From the NCBI GenBank assembly GCA_036924085.1, contig JAVGWX010000014.1, positions 37,271,556 through 37,335,555 on the forward strand: DNA of 64,000 nt. The letters are read 5' to 3'. The notes beneath the pieces are model-generated. The model did not search any database and was not told the DNA's origin. It was given only the letters and a program-made list of their open reading frames with translations. The position numbers were made by a program, and so were the translations under genes. Shown here piece after piece: positions 1 through 12,300 of this stretch; the stretch's first letter is position 1, and the number at the start of each line of letters is the position of its first letter. This DNA comes from Ariolimax columbianus. Its lineage: Eukaryota; Mollusca; Gastropoda; Stylommatophora; Arionidae.

Positions 1-450
1 AATAGGATGTATGATATTAACAACCAATAGGATGTGTGATGTTGATACCAATAGAATGTGTGATATTAATAACCAATAGGATGTGTGATATTAACAACAA
101 AAAGGATGTGTATTAACAACTAAGGTAATGAGTGACATTAATAACCAATAGGATGAGTGATATTGACATTGACAACCAATAGGATGAGTGATATTAACAA
201 CCAATAGTGTTAATGACATTAACAACAATGAGTGGTATTAGCAACTAATATGATGAGTGATATTAACAACTTATAAGAAAAGTCACATTAACAACCGATA
301 GGATGAGTGGTATTAGCAACTAAATAAGAAAAGCAATATTAACAACCAATAGAAAGAGTGATATTAACAATGAAAAAGAACGGTGATTTAACAACCAATT
401 GAATGAGCTATATTAACAGGCAATAGAATGAGTAGTACTTTATCAATCAT
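1..450. repeat. Degenerate minisatellite of about 25 bp at window edge
   Basis: Irregular tandem copies built around AACAACCAATAGGATGAGTG followed by ATATT run from the left edge to about 450. Copies vary in length and sequence, so the array is old. It continues outside the window on the left. No ORF of note lies here. From 450 to 680 I see only AT-rich sequence and a C-rich run at about 552-578. Confidence 0.75.
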
Positions 451-679
451 TCTATTAATTGATACTATCACCCATTCCACTTAAAATTTGTATCATATAT
501 TCTACTGAATGCTACTATCATTCATCATGTTGGATGTTACTTTAATCTTTGCCCCCCTCCCTCCCCCCCCACCCCCCAAATGTATGTTTCCATTAACACC
601 CCACCCTTATAGGTTACTACTATCACCTATTATAACGGTAAAACAAATACAAGCAACAATAACATTTAAGTCGTTATAG

Positions 680-800
680 ATGAGAAGCAATGGTGAATGC
701 CTCTAAAGAAACAAAGGCGTGAAACGATGAGGTTTCGAATCCCATAACTTTTAAGTGCCCCCTGGTCTCAATGGAGGTGAGGCCAGCATCTAGTCATATT
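680..800 (+). mobile_element. tRNA-derived SINE, family 3
   Basis: A degenerate pol III B box (GAGGTTTCGAATCCC) is followed by CCCCTGGTCTCAATGGAGGT. The same order, on the other strand, is found at 20720-20895, which has a clearer A box. I read both as copies of one SINE family. The 5' edge is uncertain. Confidence 0.5.
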
Positions 801-1039
801 GGAGATTGACAAAAATCCAGAGATCCCATGTACATGCTTTGCACGTATAAATAATTCTTGGCAAATGAAAATCGATAAGAGTGGTGTGGTAGCTGCTGGG
901 GACAATTTTTTTAATCATGAAATTCCTACCCAATATGCAATCTCCAGGCCTAATAGGCCATGAAAAGTAAACATTGCAAAATAAAGAAAGTGCTGTGGAT
1001 TGTCTCCAGCTACCTGGCAGTAGATATAATCTGCCTGTT

Positions 1040-1685
1040 TCTTCATCTTCTTCGTACGCTGTCAGACGTTGATGAATTAGTTCAAAGACAGCTGTGGTCA
1101 TCCTGAGGCTGTCGACACTGCCAAAGAGCTTGTCTAGCGTTGCCACATACGCTTTCTCAGGTCCTCATTGGTCGGGCCATTTTCCCAGTACCACAGATGC
1201 ATTTATCAGTAGCATCTATCTTCAGTTTATTGAATAGATTGTACCTCAGTCTGTTGTGGATTGTGTGGAGTCTGAAGACCACCACCTGCTCACTTCTGTT
1301 CAACTGGAAAGGAGCATCATTTTTGGTGTAGCCAGTATGCTCTGTTTCCCATTTGTTCATGTATCTGGCCCTAATAAACCTTCTGCACTCTTCATAGGTC
1401 ACACTTGAATCTGGTTGTGGTAACCTTCTTTCTTCTGTCTCCTCGTCTTGAATGTTACAGTGGGATGGAACCCACTGTACTACAACTCTTATGGATTTGG
1501 ACTGCTGCCATAGTTGACAGAGTACTGATCCTAGCTCATTTAGGTCTGTATTTTTCTGGCTCTTTAGCACTGTAACCATGGAAAGGGCATCTATAAAAAA
1601 GACTACCTGGCTTTCATTGCTTTCACCTTTCAGCATAGATTCTACTGCAGCTTTCAATGCCGCTGCTCTGAAATTACTTAAGAAT
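1040..1685 (-). mobile_element. 5'-truncated LINE, RNase H domain (I/Nimb-like)
   Basis: On the minus strand this encodes the RNase H domain and C-terminus of a non-LTR retrotransposon: the [12 protein letters not shown] motif, then a cysteine-bearing tail (CICGTGK) and the end of the ORF. The element ends in a GAA-rich tail next to TACGCTGTCAGACGT, the same 3' end seen in the copies at 19866-20409 and 20946-22290. Frameshifts and changes in RNase H residues (EETEE where other copies have NEEAD) show that it is dead. No reverse transcriptase part remains. Confidence 0.75.
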
Positions 1686-1689
1686 TTCT

Positions 1690-4040
1690 CGTTTCATCTA
1701 TCCACTTGTGTTGTTAGACATCATGTGGAGGTGTAGTTTTCTGTTGTGTGCCAACTTTGTCGCCGATGTTGTTGTCATTCCGTGTTTCTTCAGTGTCTCA
1801 CTGACACCATCTATCCATCTTTTACGTGGTCTGCCTCTTGCTCTGCAACCCTGATGTCTAGTATTGTAGATACGAGCAGTTGGTAACTTTGGTTGCATTC
1901 TTGTCAGGTGTCCGAACCATTTAATTCTTTGCCTTTCTATGTACTCCAATGTAGTCCGTCTGATTATTTCATTTTTCAATCTGTCCAGCCTTGTGACCCT
2001 CACAGCCTTTCTCAAACACCTCATTTCGCATACCATGATTTTTCTTTCTTATGCCTTAGTGAGAGTCCATGTCTGACACTGGTAGCATAGAATTGGTATA
2101 AAAATACTATTTATCAACTGTCTCTTTGTCTTCATTGGGAAGTGTTTGTGTCTTTGTAATGGTGAGAGCTGATGGGAAACCGCATTAGCTTTTTGTATTC
2201 TTGATTCCACCTTTCTATCTAGTCTTCCATCTTGTGTGAACACGGTGCCCAAGTATTTTTTGTTTGTTTTTGTTTTTGCTAATCCCCAAGGCGGTGTACG
2301 TTGCACTGTGGTTTTTATTTTGCGCCTGTCAGCCCAGTGCATCCGACTTCAGCATTCATTTTATGTAAGGGTCTGCTTCCTCCTGCATTTTCTAAGGGTT
2401 TGCTTCCCCGGGGTAACGGCCGGTGCTGTGATGGGGATCGAACCCAGCACCTTCGAGTCGTGAGCCGTGCCACTTAACCACTAGGCCATGCCGTCCCCTG
2501 CCCAAGTATTTGAATTCACTGACTTGTTTAAGCTCTGTACTTTTTATCTGTATAATTAGTGTTTTTTTTATTCTACTGATTTTCATTGCCTCAGTCTTTG
2601 CTGTACTAATCCTCATATTATATCTTTCGCAGGCATTGTCAAAGACATTGAGATGTTCTTGGAGGATTTGTTCATCTGAATGAGAAAGACTCTGATCATC
2701 TGCAAAAATTAGCTCTTTCATTGTGGTGATTTCTGGTTTTGCTTCAGTTGTTATTTGATCCAAGTATACAATGAACAAAAGTGGTAATAGTACACATCCC
2801 TGTCTTAACTGCAAACCAATTAGTGAGTCCGCTTGGTGTTCTCACAGTACTTTGATTGTTTTTATACATTGTTATTATATTTGTTAATAACTGTCTTTGC
2901 ACTTCATAGTTTCCAGGATCTCCCATAGGTTGTTTCTATCCACTTGGTCAAAGCTTTTTCCAGGTCTACAAAGACGATGTTTTGTTCCTGATTAAATTCA
3001 ATAGTTTGTTCACTAATCTGTCTTAGAGTAAACAGGGCGTCCATACAACCTCTTCCTTTTCTGAAGCCAAACTGTGTGTCACTTAATTGTCTTTCAACTA
3101 TTGGTCTTATTCTGTTTCAAGGATCTTGGCGTACATTTTACTTCTATGGCTCAAGAGAGATATTCTCCTGTTTCAGTCTCTTTTGTTTATTTTTTTCTTC
3201 CAAATGGGTATAACTATCGATTTATGCCAGTCCTCCGGAATTTCCATTGTTGCCCATGCTACATCCATTATTCTTGACAGCCATTTTACTCTTGTTTCTC
3301 TGCAGGCTTGTATGGCCTTTGTTGTAATACCGTCTATTCCTGGTGCCTTGTTTCGTAGACTCTTCTTGATAGATTGTTCGATTTCTGATGCTATGATTGG
3401 TACTTCTTCTTTCTCCTTGTGGCATGGTGTGAATATTTCATTATCGTCTATTTCTGCCAGATTGCGAAGTTCCTTGAAATATTCCTCCCATCTCAGCTTC
3501 TTTATGTTTTCGTTTAGTAATGAGATATTATATTTGTCATTTAAGATGGTTGATGGGACAAAACATTTGTCTCTCTCATTTTTCGGATTTTTATAGAACT
3601 CTCTTGGGGATTCTTTGCAAAGGTTTGTTATAGTTTCGCTATATTTGTGCCACGAACTCTCTTTTGCCTTCTTTATAATTCTGCTTGTATGTGTCAATCT
3701 CGCAGCAAAACTCTTTCTTGACTCCATGCGTGTTGTTGGTAGTGTGACATAATCACTGGCCTGTGATCTGTGTCAATATCTATGTTGGGTATTGCTTTGG
3801 AGTCTGTGACATGTTGTCTAGTTATCCGCCTGGTTAGTATGAAGTCAATTTGCGATGCTTGGTCGTTATTGTTCCACTTATACCATGTTCAAATCTGACC
3901 AGAATATTTCTTTCATGCTTGATCTGTTCCACCTCACTATGATATCAATCTTCTTCCTTTCCTTAAATCCAAATATTCCAGGCTCTTTATTGGTTAGTCC
4001 GCAGATGTTCCAAGTGCCTATTTTCTTTGCTATTTAGGCT
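1690..4040 (-). mobile_element. LINE (family A): endonuclease remnant plus reverse transcriptase, broken
   Basis: Reading down the minus strand from 4040: an endonuclease start (GTWNICGLTNKEP), then the endonuclease C-terminus near 3790-3870 (ending around TDHRPVIM, with the conserved Asp-His); the middle of this domain is missing. RT follows at 3727-3173 (NKAPGIDGIT; IPEDWHKSIVIPIWKKK) and 2814-2520 (RQGCVL, IFADDQSL), with a C-terminal GRPRKRWIDGV block at 2036-1698. The RT is split by a SINE at 2259-2507 and has several frameshifts. The arrangement fits RTE- or Jockey-like non-LTR elements; I cannot fix the clade. Related fragments: 18230-19180 and 51480-52170. Confidence 0.75.
2259..2507 (-). 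mobile_element. tRNA-derived SINE, family 1, inserted in LINE A
   Basis: On the minus strand the element starts GGGGACGGCATGGCCTAGTG (A box) and has the B box GGGTTCGATCCCC, then the family body (CCGTTACCCCGGGGAAGCAA; CTGACAGGCGC) and an A-rich tail with C interruptions. It is flanked by a direct repeat, TGCCCAAGTATTT, at 2246-2258 and 2508-2520, which splits the KYLG motif of the host LINE. The SINE is therefore younger than that LINE copy. Confidence 0.88.
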
Positions 4041-4634
4041 GATCTTCGTTTGACATTACTGGTCACATTTCGGTTGAGATCCTTATTTGTTTCATTTTTG
4101 GAAGGCGAAAGTTCACTGGTGGCTTGCCGAGCCAATCCCAGTTATGTGTTTGTATCAGTTAATTTATATTTGCAATTACCGCCTCATTTTCCTCTGGTTT
4201 CTTTTCCTACCTCAGATACGCAGGACGCTGATCCATTTGAGAATTTGAAAGTGTGAGAGCCTTTCTGTGACCACCCATATTAGGGGGCATGGGGTAGGCA
4301 ATCTCAGCCCATATGTAAGCAGGTCAGCTTTTGTGTATTTCAGAACAGTCTTAGTACTGTCGACAAACGGGTCATCAGTCACCATTGCTGTTTGTCCTGG
4401 GCCCCATGTGCTATCCCGTTGCGCTACTTACAGCGTTAGCTGGTCGCTGTCGAGAATTTGACGAGATAAACACATGAAAAAAACTCACAATGATCACAAT
4501 TAGCCATCCAAGTGTCCGAAATGTTCATAAGTTAACACATTATGAGCACAACTGTAAGCTGCCAACTAGCACGAACTGTATTCCGAAACTGAGGTCAGAA
4601 TAAATCACAATTTACACAAACAACGATCCAAAAA
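4041..4634. other. Intergenic sequence, nothing recognised
   Basis: No host exon, tandem array or confident transposon domain is seen here. It may include the 5' part of LINE A, which ends near 4040, but I find no motif to prove it. Confidence 0.4.
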
Positions 4635-5180
4635 ATGTGTGCAGCCTGTCTGCCGCTGCCATTTCCGTTCAATCCTTTATCATTTCCAAGCATCATCTCT
4701 TTATCATTTGTTAGGCTCAGAAATACCCCTGCACCTCCATTTTCTGTTTTTGCATTTATTGCGGAACCAGATGGGTTTGCGTACAGTAGGGATAGGCTTT
4801 GGTGTTGATATGGCGTTCATAGGGTCTTCTCTCATCTTTGTTTTGACTATTTCTACAAAATTACTCCGCTTTAGTCTCCCTATCCCAAATCCATTCAATC
4901 TCGGATACATTGGGTGGTCTGTCAGTCTTCTTAATTTCTCTGCTCGCTGCTGCTGGGCTCTGCTTTCTGTTCTATCATTCATTAATTGCAGATTTATAAT
5001 CTTCTCTAGTTCTACAATTGGCGCTCACGTCATGCCTCCTGTTATAATTCTCATGGTTTGGTTTTGAAGTCTGTTGATTTTTATAAAAGTTTGACTTTGC
5101 TGCCTTTGCCCATGCCACAATGCCATACTAGAGAACTGGTCTCACTTGTCCAGTGTATAGTTTCTATAGTATTCTCTCAT
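4635..5180 (-). mobile_element. LINE fragment, RT thumb to start of RNase H (I/Nimb-like)
   Basis: The minus strand encodes RPVLEYGIVAW, then [15 protein letters not shown] and MREDPMN, then, in another frame, NGGAGVFLSL. It aligns by eye with the better copy at 20946-22290, with an internal deletion between IPTVRKP and NGGAGVF. It is frameshifted and 5'-truncated. Confidence 0.7.
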
Positions 5181-5229
5181 CTACTCCCCAGCATATTTCC
5201 TCATGATTACCATTCTTTTCTTTGCTCTC

Positions 5230-5985
5230 ATTGGGTTATTTGTTTTTGTATATTGTCACCCATCACATGTGATGAAGACCACTCTCTTTGTTCATTTGTG
5301 TTGACAGTCTTGTCTCTTGCTGTCTCAGCTGAAATGGGTGACTTGCGCAGTGATTTGGATTGAAGTGAGTAAGAAACTGCACATTTTGTCAGCCTTACTC
5401 TTTGGTTCTGAAATACCTTTGGCCAGTGGAAGACATTATAGAGACAACGAGATAGCATAAGATGCATATTTTTTCACAGTATTTACTCCCGAAACCTTTC
5501 CCGTAAATAGGTATCCTGCAAGGCAGCACAACAGGGGTGAGGGGAGGATGACATATATCGTTGTGTGTCGTGCCTTTCCCATAACCACTAGAGGTTGTAG
5601 AGACATCACTCAGCGTGTGAGTAACGTGTTTGGCATCTCTACCGGGCCATGTTCTAGTCCATTATAGTCGTGTCTAAATTTCAGTCACATTAAAACTGAC
5701 ACTGTCTGCAGATAGGGCAAAGGTCGCCAATCTTGTGAAGTTCATCCGTGTGCACTAAACCGTGAAAATACGACACCGGTTTAAGTGTAGTGCTAACTCA
5801 TATGGCCAATGTCTATTACAAGATAATCAGAGCAAAGAAAACACAAAAAACAAACGAATTAACCAGTCTAAGTGGAAAACAACGACCCGTTTCAGTGAAC
5901 ACAAGTGTAAGCCGTCAACTAGTGTAAATTCCAGGCAAATTCGTGGCCTGACAATTTCTATAATGAACTAAAACACCAGAGCAAT
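5230..5985 (+). repeat. Dispersed repeat family E, longest copy
   Basis: The first part (about 5250-5430, with TGAAATGGGTGACTTGCGCA) recurs inverted at 32460-32600 and weakly at 20590-20700. The second part (about 5560-5960, CATCACTCAGCGTGTGAGTA and CTGACACTGTCTGCAGATAG) recurs at 63155-63590. I recognise no protein domain. It may be two adjacent repeats rather than one. Confidence 0.5.
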
Positions 5986-6170
5986 ATAGACCCACAGCTG
6001 GTGTGGCAGCATCTATGCTGCTCTCATTTGGTTATCTGCCTGTTTTAATACCAGGATTACAAATAGAACATTTAGGAACAAAAATGAGTGTTCTTTACCA
6101 CAATGCTATAAACTAGATGATAAACTCTATAGTACCCGAGAACTCCAAAGTAGCCACAACCAAACAACTA

Positions 6171-6176
6171 TTTATT
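6171..6176 (-). promoter_or_regulatory. Candidate poly(A) signal AATAAA
   Basis: AATAAA on the minus strand overlaps the TAA stop of the last recognised exon. It supports 6175 as the gene end, but one hexamer in AT-rich DNA is weak evidence. Confidence 0.35.
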
Positions 6177-6391
6177 ACATATATGATGTAATGTTGCTTA
6201 CATTGCCACAGTCGGCCAGGCCACCTCCTCTCTGGCTAACATGCACCTCAAAGTCCTCAATCTGAACAAAGTTGTGGGAACGTGTACAGTTACTTCCCTT
6301 GCAGCCAGCTGTGTCGTTAAAGAGACGGCGTTTGGGTGCAGCATGCAGACAGTACCCCGGCCCGTTGATCTCACCGGCATTGATTCCACGT
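6175..6391 (-). CDS. Hexosaminidase exon 15 (C-terminus)
   Basis: The acceptor TCATTTTCTAAG lies at 6392-6393. The exon completes K1177 and encodes [14 protein letters not shown], matching the conserved GH20 ending (RRG...GYC). It then runs about 57 residues past the usual terminus, with six cysteines counting the one in GYC and two sequons (NDT, NCT); a third sequon, NIT, lies in the part after GGCAAT that would be lost if the donor below is used. It stops at TAA 6177-6175. A donor-like GTAAGC follows GGCAAT at 6201-6196, so splicing to a further exon left of here is possible. Confidence 0.82.
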
Positions 6392-9300
6392 CTTAGAAAA
6401 TGACACACAGAATACATTGATAATTTGTCAGGCTGCACAACAGATCTACATATTAATTAACATATAAGTCGATTAAAATTAAATTAGACAAATAAAAACC
6501 GTACATAGGACGAAAATGAAAACCGTATATCAGACAAATACAAACCGTACATTGGATGAAAATGAAAACCGTATATCAGACAAATAAAACCGTACATCAA
6601 ACAAATGAAAACCGTACATAAGACGAATGAAAACAGTACATCAGACAAATGAAAACCGTACATCAGACAAAAACCGTACATCAGACAAATGAGAACCGCA
6701 CATCAGACAAATGGAAACCGTACATCAAACAAATGAAAACCGTACATCAGACAAATGAGAACCGTACATCAGACAAATGAAAACCGTACATCAGACAAAT
6801 GAGAACTGTACATCAGACAAATGAGAACGATACATCAGACAAATAAAAACCGTACATCGGACAAATTAAAATCGCACAGCAGACAAATAAAAACCATATA
6901 AGACCCCACACATAAACCATCCCACATTATGTCACCTTATTCCCACACAGCCACCACCCACAGAATCCCCACACCAATTCATCCTTACTTGATCATACGA
7001 CATCTATGTTCTGTCAGTCTCTCTGCTGCTTTGTCCAGGTTCTTCACTTCCTTGTTGCTCCACAGCCGCTCTGCTGCTGCAGATGCTCTGGGCCTGGCAC
7101 AGATAATTCAAACTTTATGGCATTCTGACGGGAAATATATCTGCATCCTCTTTATTTCTGTTTCTCTCTCTCTACTTGTGTGTCTCTCTCACTGTATATT
7201 CTGAGTGAAGATATATCTGCATTCTCCTTGTCTGAATGCCTGTGTGTTAGTGTGTGTGTGTGTCTCTCTCTTTCTCTCTCACTATGTATTTTTGCTGAAT
7301 GATATGTCTGCATTCTCTGTATATATCTCTGTCTCTCTCTGTCCCTCATTGTGTATTTTTGTTGGAGATATTTACTCTCTCTCTCTCCCTCACTCTTTCT
7401 GTGTGTATGTGTGTCTCTCTCTTCAACTCCCACACCTTCACTATATATTCTGATTGAAGATATGTCTGCATTTTCTCTTTGTCTGTCTCTCTGCCTGTGG
7501 GTGAATCTCACCCACACTTTCACTGTGTATTCTGACAGGACATATGTCTCCATTCTGTCTATGTGTGTCTCTCTCTGTTTGTCACACTGTGTATTAACTT
7601 AACGTAACGTATTTATACTGGTTTAGAAGACTCTACAGAGTCTGTTTACAACAAGCTTTTTTTGAGGGTGGTGTAACCGATGTGCGAGTCCATCTTTATA
7701 GACTCAAACACTGTAGATAAGTAGACCCGCAGCAAGTTAAGCGTCATCTATAGCTGCTCTTAACAAACCACTTGGGGAAATAACAAGACCTATTCTGACA
7801 AGACATGTCTCTCTCTTACTCTAAATCTGTGTTCTAACTGCTGGACATAAGCCTGCATTCACTTTCTCTCTGAATTTCTTTCTCTCTCACATGTTTTGTT
7901 TGTGTTTCTCATATTGTATTCTCTCTCTCTCTCAAGAGAAGTGTCGAGAGCAAAATCAGGCCTTGTACACCACATTTATTGATTTGACAAAGGCATTTGA
8001 TACAGTAAACAGAGGAGGGCTGTGGATGATAATGTCTAAGTTTGGCTGCCCCAACAAGTTCATAACAATGGTGAAACAGCTACACGAAGGCATGTGTGCT
8101 CGTGTACTGGACAGCGGTGCAATCTCTAAAACGTTTCTAGTATCAAACGGAGTAAAACAAGGATGTGTACTCGCCCCGACTTTGTTCAGCATGATGTTCG
8201 CGGCCACGATGACAGACACCTTCAGATAATTGGAGCTTGGAATACCCATAAAGTACCGCACAGATGGCAAGTTACTCAATTCCAGAAGAATGAAGGCCAA
8301 AACCAAAGTGGCTGGCGACATAATCAGGGAACTTGTATTTGCTGACGACTGCGCTCTAATGAGCAACTCAGAACTGAACATGCAGGTTGGAATGGACCAG
8401 TTCTCTGCCGCATGCGAAAATTTTGGCGTGACCATAAATGCCAAAAAAACAGAGGTCATGTACCAACCAGCACCAGGCATGCCGTACACAAAACCAGAGA
8501 CTACAGTCAGCGGGCAGACGTTGAATGCCGTGGACAAATTCACATATCTGGGCAGCACGCTGTCGAGATCTGTCAGCCTAGACGATGAGGTGGCAAGCAG
8601 AATAGCAAAGGCCAGCACAGCCTTTGGTAGAATGCGCTCGATGGTCTGGGCACGTCGTGGCATCAGCGTCAAGACCAAACTCAAAGTCTACCGTGCAACC
8701 ATCATTCCAACCCTACTATACGCTTGCGAAAGCTGGACTGTATACTCTGGACATGCAAGGAGGTTAAACCACTTCCACACAGGTTGCCTGAGGCGAATAT
8801 TCCACATCCGATGGCAAGATCATGTCACTGACATCGAGGTTCTCTCGAGGGCTAACATGCCCAGCATCCATGCACTGCTAGAAAAAGCACGACTAGGATG
8901 GGCCGGACACCTCGTCCATATGTCAGACGAGCGGCTCCCAAAGAAGCTTCTCTACGGCGAGCTGAGAGAGGGATGGCGCGAGAGAGGGCGCCCAAAGAAA
9001 CGTTTTAAAGACGGTCTGAAGGACTCACTAAAAAGTTGCCAGATAGACATCGACAACTGGGAATATCTTGCGAAAAACAGATCTGACTGGAGAAGCGCAG
9101 TCAAATCGGGTGTAGCTGCTGGTGAAGATGACCGTGTTGTGAAAGCCCAGAACAGACGCGAGACGCGAAAATCCCGATCAGCGGGAACACCATCCCCTTC
9201 TACAAACCTCGTGTGCCCGATATGTAGCAGATGTTTTCGTGCTCGCATTGGCCTGTTCAGCCACATGCGCACCCACACCCAACAGGGAAATCTGTGACAA

Positions 9301-12300
9301 GGATGATGTCGGCGGTCCTCATCGACAACGATGGACAGCTATTATTCTCTCTCAGTGTGTCCCTCTCTCCCACAGTCACTCTCCATCTCTCATAATCATA
9401 CCTATTCTTCTGTGGAAGGCATCTTCTAAGGGCTGACCAGATAGAGTCGCAGAAATAAAGGAAAGCTTTTGACTACCTGGCATCAGCCACTGGCCTTTTA
9501 TGGGCCAAAGGTGCAGCAGTGAATGAACTGACAGCAGCTAGTGACTCATAGTTGGTTATTTGCATCAGAGTCAGTGACTCATAACTAACCAAAACCCTAT
9601 TCCGCCTTCAAGTGGCGGCCCTGGAAACAGACTGCAACCATGTAGTCTGGCTAAGAGATTAAGGATTAAAGAGGGAAGGCAAACCTGGTTAAAAAAAATG
9701 GTGTGCTTAATTCGGATGTGCCGGGCCGAAAAGCGCAGATATCGCAGCCTCGCTGTAAGCTACGATACAACATTTCAAACGTCTTATTCAGGATAAATGC
9801 TGAAGAAGAAGAAAACTGATCTGCCTGATTGAATACCTGGGATTCTTGTATTTCCTGCTGGCCCCTTAGAATCATGAGGCTACTACTGTTGGAGTCCTAC
9901 CTTCAAGCGATTGCATGTGCTCCTGCAGCAGTTACTTGACCTATATGATAATGTGACCTGTGAGTGGCAGTAGAAACCCCTTTCAGTCATGACTGACTAT
10001 ATGATGATGCGACCTTGTGTGACAGTTTCAGCTGGAACATGGACGTTTTAGGGCAGGCGATATTGGGCTGGCGATTCTAAGAACAAAGACTGCCGGAATG
10101 AGTGCCAAGGTCAATCACCGTCTCGACACTAGGTCGAAAAAGGAAACGAGGGGTTTAGGTGGAAGACTTTGCCTAGTACAGAGAGAGAATGTGTTTGGAG
10201 CTGAGGTGGGGGTTCGGAGCTGACCACTCTGGCGTTCAAAATTAGAGTAGTGGGGGGGTTGGTGACAGTGATTTGTGGATAATCATCCAATAGCAATTAG
10301 TTGGGGGTAGTTTTAAATTAGAGTGATGACTAAGTCAGACAACCAATAGAAGTCCATTAGCCTTGTTGCTCCTTGAGACTATAAAATACTCTGCAAAAAT
10401 GAACTCAAGCAGACAGGCTGAGAAGAAAACTGAGAAGAAAACTGAGAGGCTGTCAGGAGCTTTGAGTGAGTGAGTTTGCAGGTTGACTGGACCAGCATAC
10501 ACCTCGAATTTTGGCCAGTGGCTCTATAGGTGTTTATGTTGGACACCCTGTAAACAGTAAGCGATCTGAATGTATGTTGGACGTGTAGGGCACCTAGTGA
10601 ACGATGTGTGATCTAATTACATATGAATGTACAGATTCGTGTGAATACGTGAAGTGATATAAGTAATGCATCTTATGAATGCACAGATCGCCTGATTGTA
10701 AGTGATCTGATTGTATGTGAATGTACAGATCGCCTAAGGACGAGATCTGAATGTCTGTGGTATGTGCTAGACACTTTGGAAACGATGTGTGTTCTGATTA
10801 TATGTGTATGCACAGATTGACTAGTATGTGCCCACAAGTGAGTACGTGATCCGACTATAATTGATGTGATCTAACTATATTTGAATGCACAGATCGCCTG
10901 AGCATACGTGAATCGATTTTATGTGGATGTACAGAACACCTGATTGAAGGTGATCTGATTATATGTGAATGCACAGAACGACTGAGTACGTAATCTGATC
11001 GTGAGGACAAGTTTGTGATTGTGTGTTGAGTGTGCAGATAAAGGGGAGTGCAGCGGTGAGAACCTGGGTTTCATGTCCTTGGAGGAATCATCAAAGCTAG
11101 TACTTGAAAGCTCAGATTCTAGTTCAATATATATATATTATGATTATTTAGCTTAGATGTACTATGCTTTTTGTTAATGTTTTGTTTTAACAATTATTAA
11201 ACGATAATGTTACGTTTCCATTAAGGATAGTGTTTACTGCGTTTTCCCGTGTGAAGTCATATCGTGGTGTGGATACATGTTGTAACTCTTTAGATAAGTA
11301 AAATACTCAGCTAAATTTAGACTCTGCCACACTTAGAGAGTGGTAGTTGTAACCCCTCTCAGTCATGACTGACTATATGATGATGCAATGATTGAGTGGC
11401 AGCAGTAGCCCCTCTCAGTCATGACTGACTATATGATGACGCAACGATTGAGTGGCATCAGTAGCCCCTCTCAGTCATGACTGACTATATGATGATGTGA
11501 TCTTAGAGTGGCCGTAGTAGCCCCTCTCGGTCATGACTGACTATATGATGATGTGACCTTAGAGTGGCAGTAGTAGCCCCTCTCAGTCATGACTGACTAT
11601 ATGATGATGTGACCTTAGAGTGGCAGTAGTAGCCCCTCTCAGTCATGACTGACTATATGATGATGTGACCTTAGAGTGGCAGTAGTAGCCCCTCTCAGTC
11701 ATGACTGACTATATGATGTGACCTTAGAGTGGCAGTAGTAGCCCCTCTCAGTCATGACTGACTATATGATGATGTGACCTTAGAGTGGCAGTAGTAGCCC
11801 CTCTCAGTCATGACTGACTATATGATGTGACTTTAGAGTGACAGTAGTAGCCCCTCTCAGTCATGACTGACTATATGATGATGTGACCTTAGAGTGGCAG
11901 TAGTAGCCCCTCTCAGTCATGACTGACTATATGATGATGTGACCTTAGAGTGGCAGTAGTAGCCCCTCTCAGTCATGACAGACTATATGATGATGTGACC
12001 TTAGAGTGGCAGTAGTAGCCCCTCTCAGTCATGACTGACTATATGATGATGTGATCTTAGAGTGATAGTAGTAGCCCCTCTCAGTCATGACTGACTATAT
12101 GATGATGTGACCTTAGAGTGGCAGTAGTAGCCCCTCTCAGTCATGACTGACTATATGATGTGACTTTAGAGTGACAGTAGTAGCCCCTCTCAGTCATGAC
12201 TGACTATATGATGATGTGACCTTAGAGTGGCAGTAGTAGCCCCTCTCAGTCATGACTGACTATATGATGATGTGACTTTAGAGTGACAGTAGTAGCCCCT

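Noticed and set aside
3087..3596. Plus-strand ORF of 169 codons
   Set aside because: Antisense shadow of the LINE A reverse transcriptase.
7152..7602. ORFs rich in Ser/Leu/Cys (plus) or Arg/Glu (minus)
   Set aside because: CT/GA-rich simple sequence between hexosaminidase exon 14 and a LINE; no domain and no splice support.
7956..8684. Minus-strand ORF of 242 codons
   Set aside because: Antisense shadow of the zinc-finger LINE RT; the plus strand carries the RT motifs.
9190..9297. C2H2 finger taken as a host zinc-finger gene
   Set aside because: It is the C-terminus of a reverse transcriptase, present with the same RT context in a second copy at 54.6 kb.
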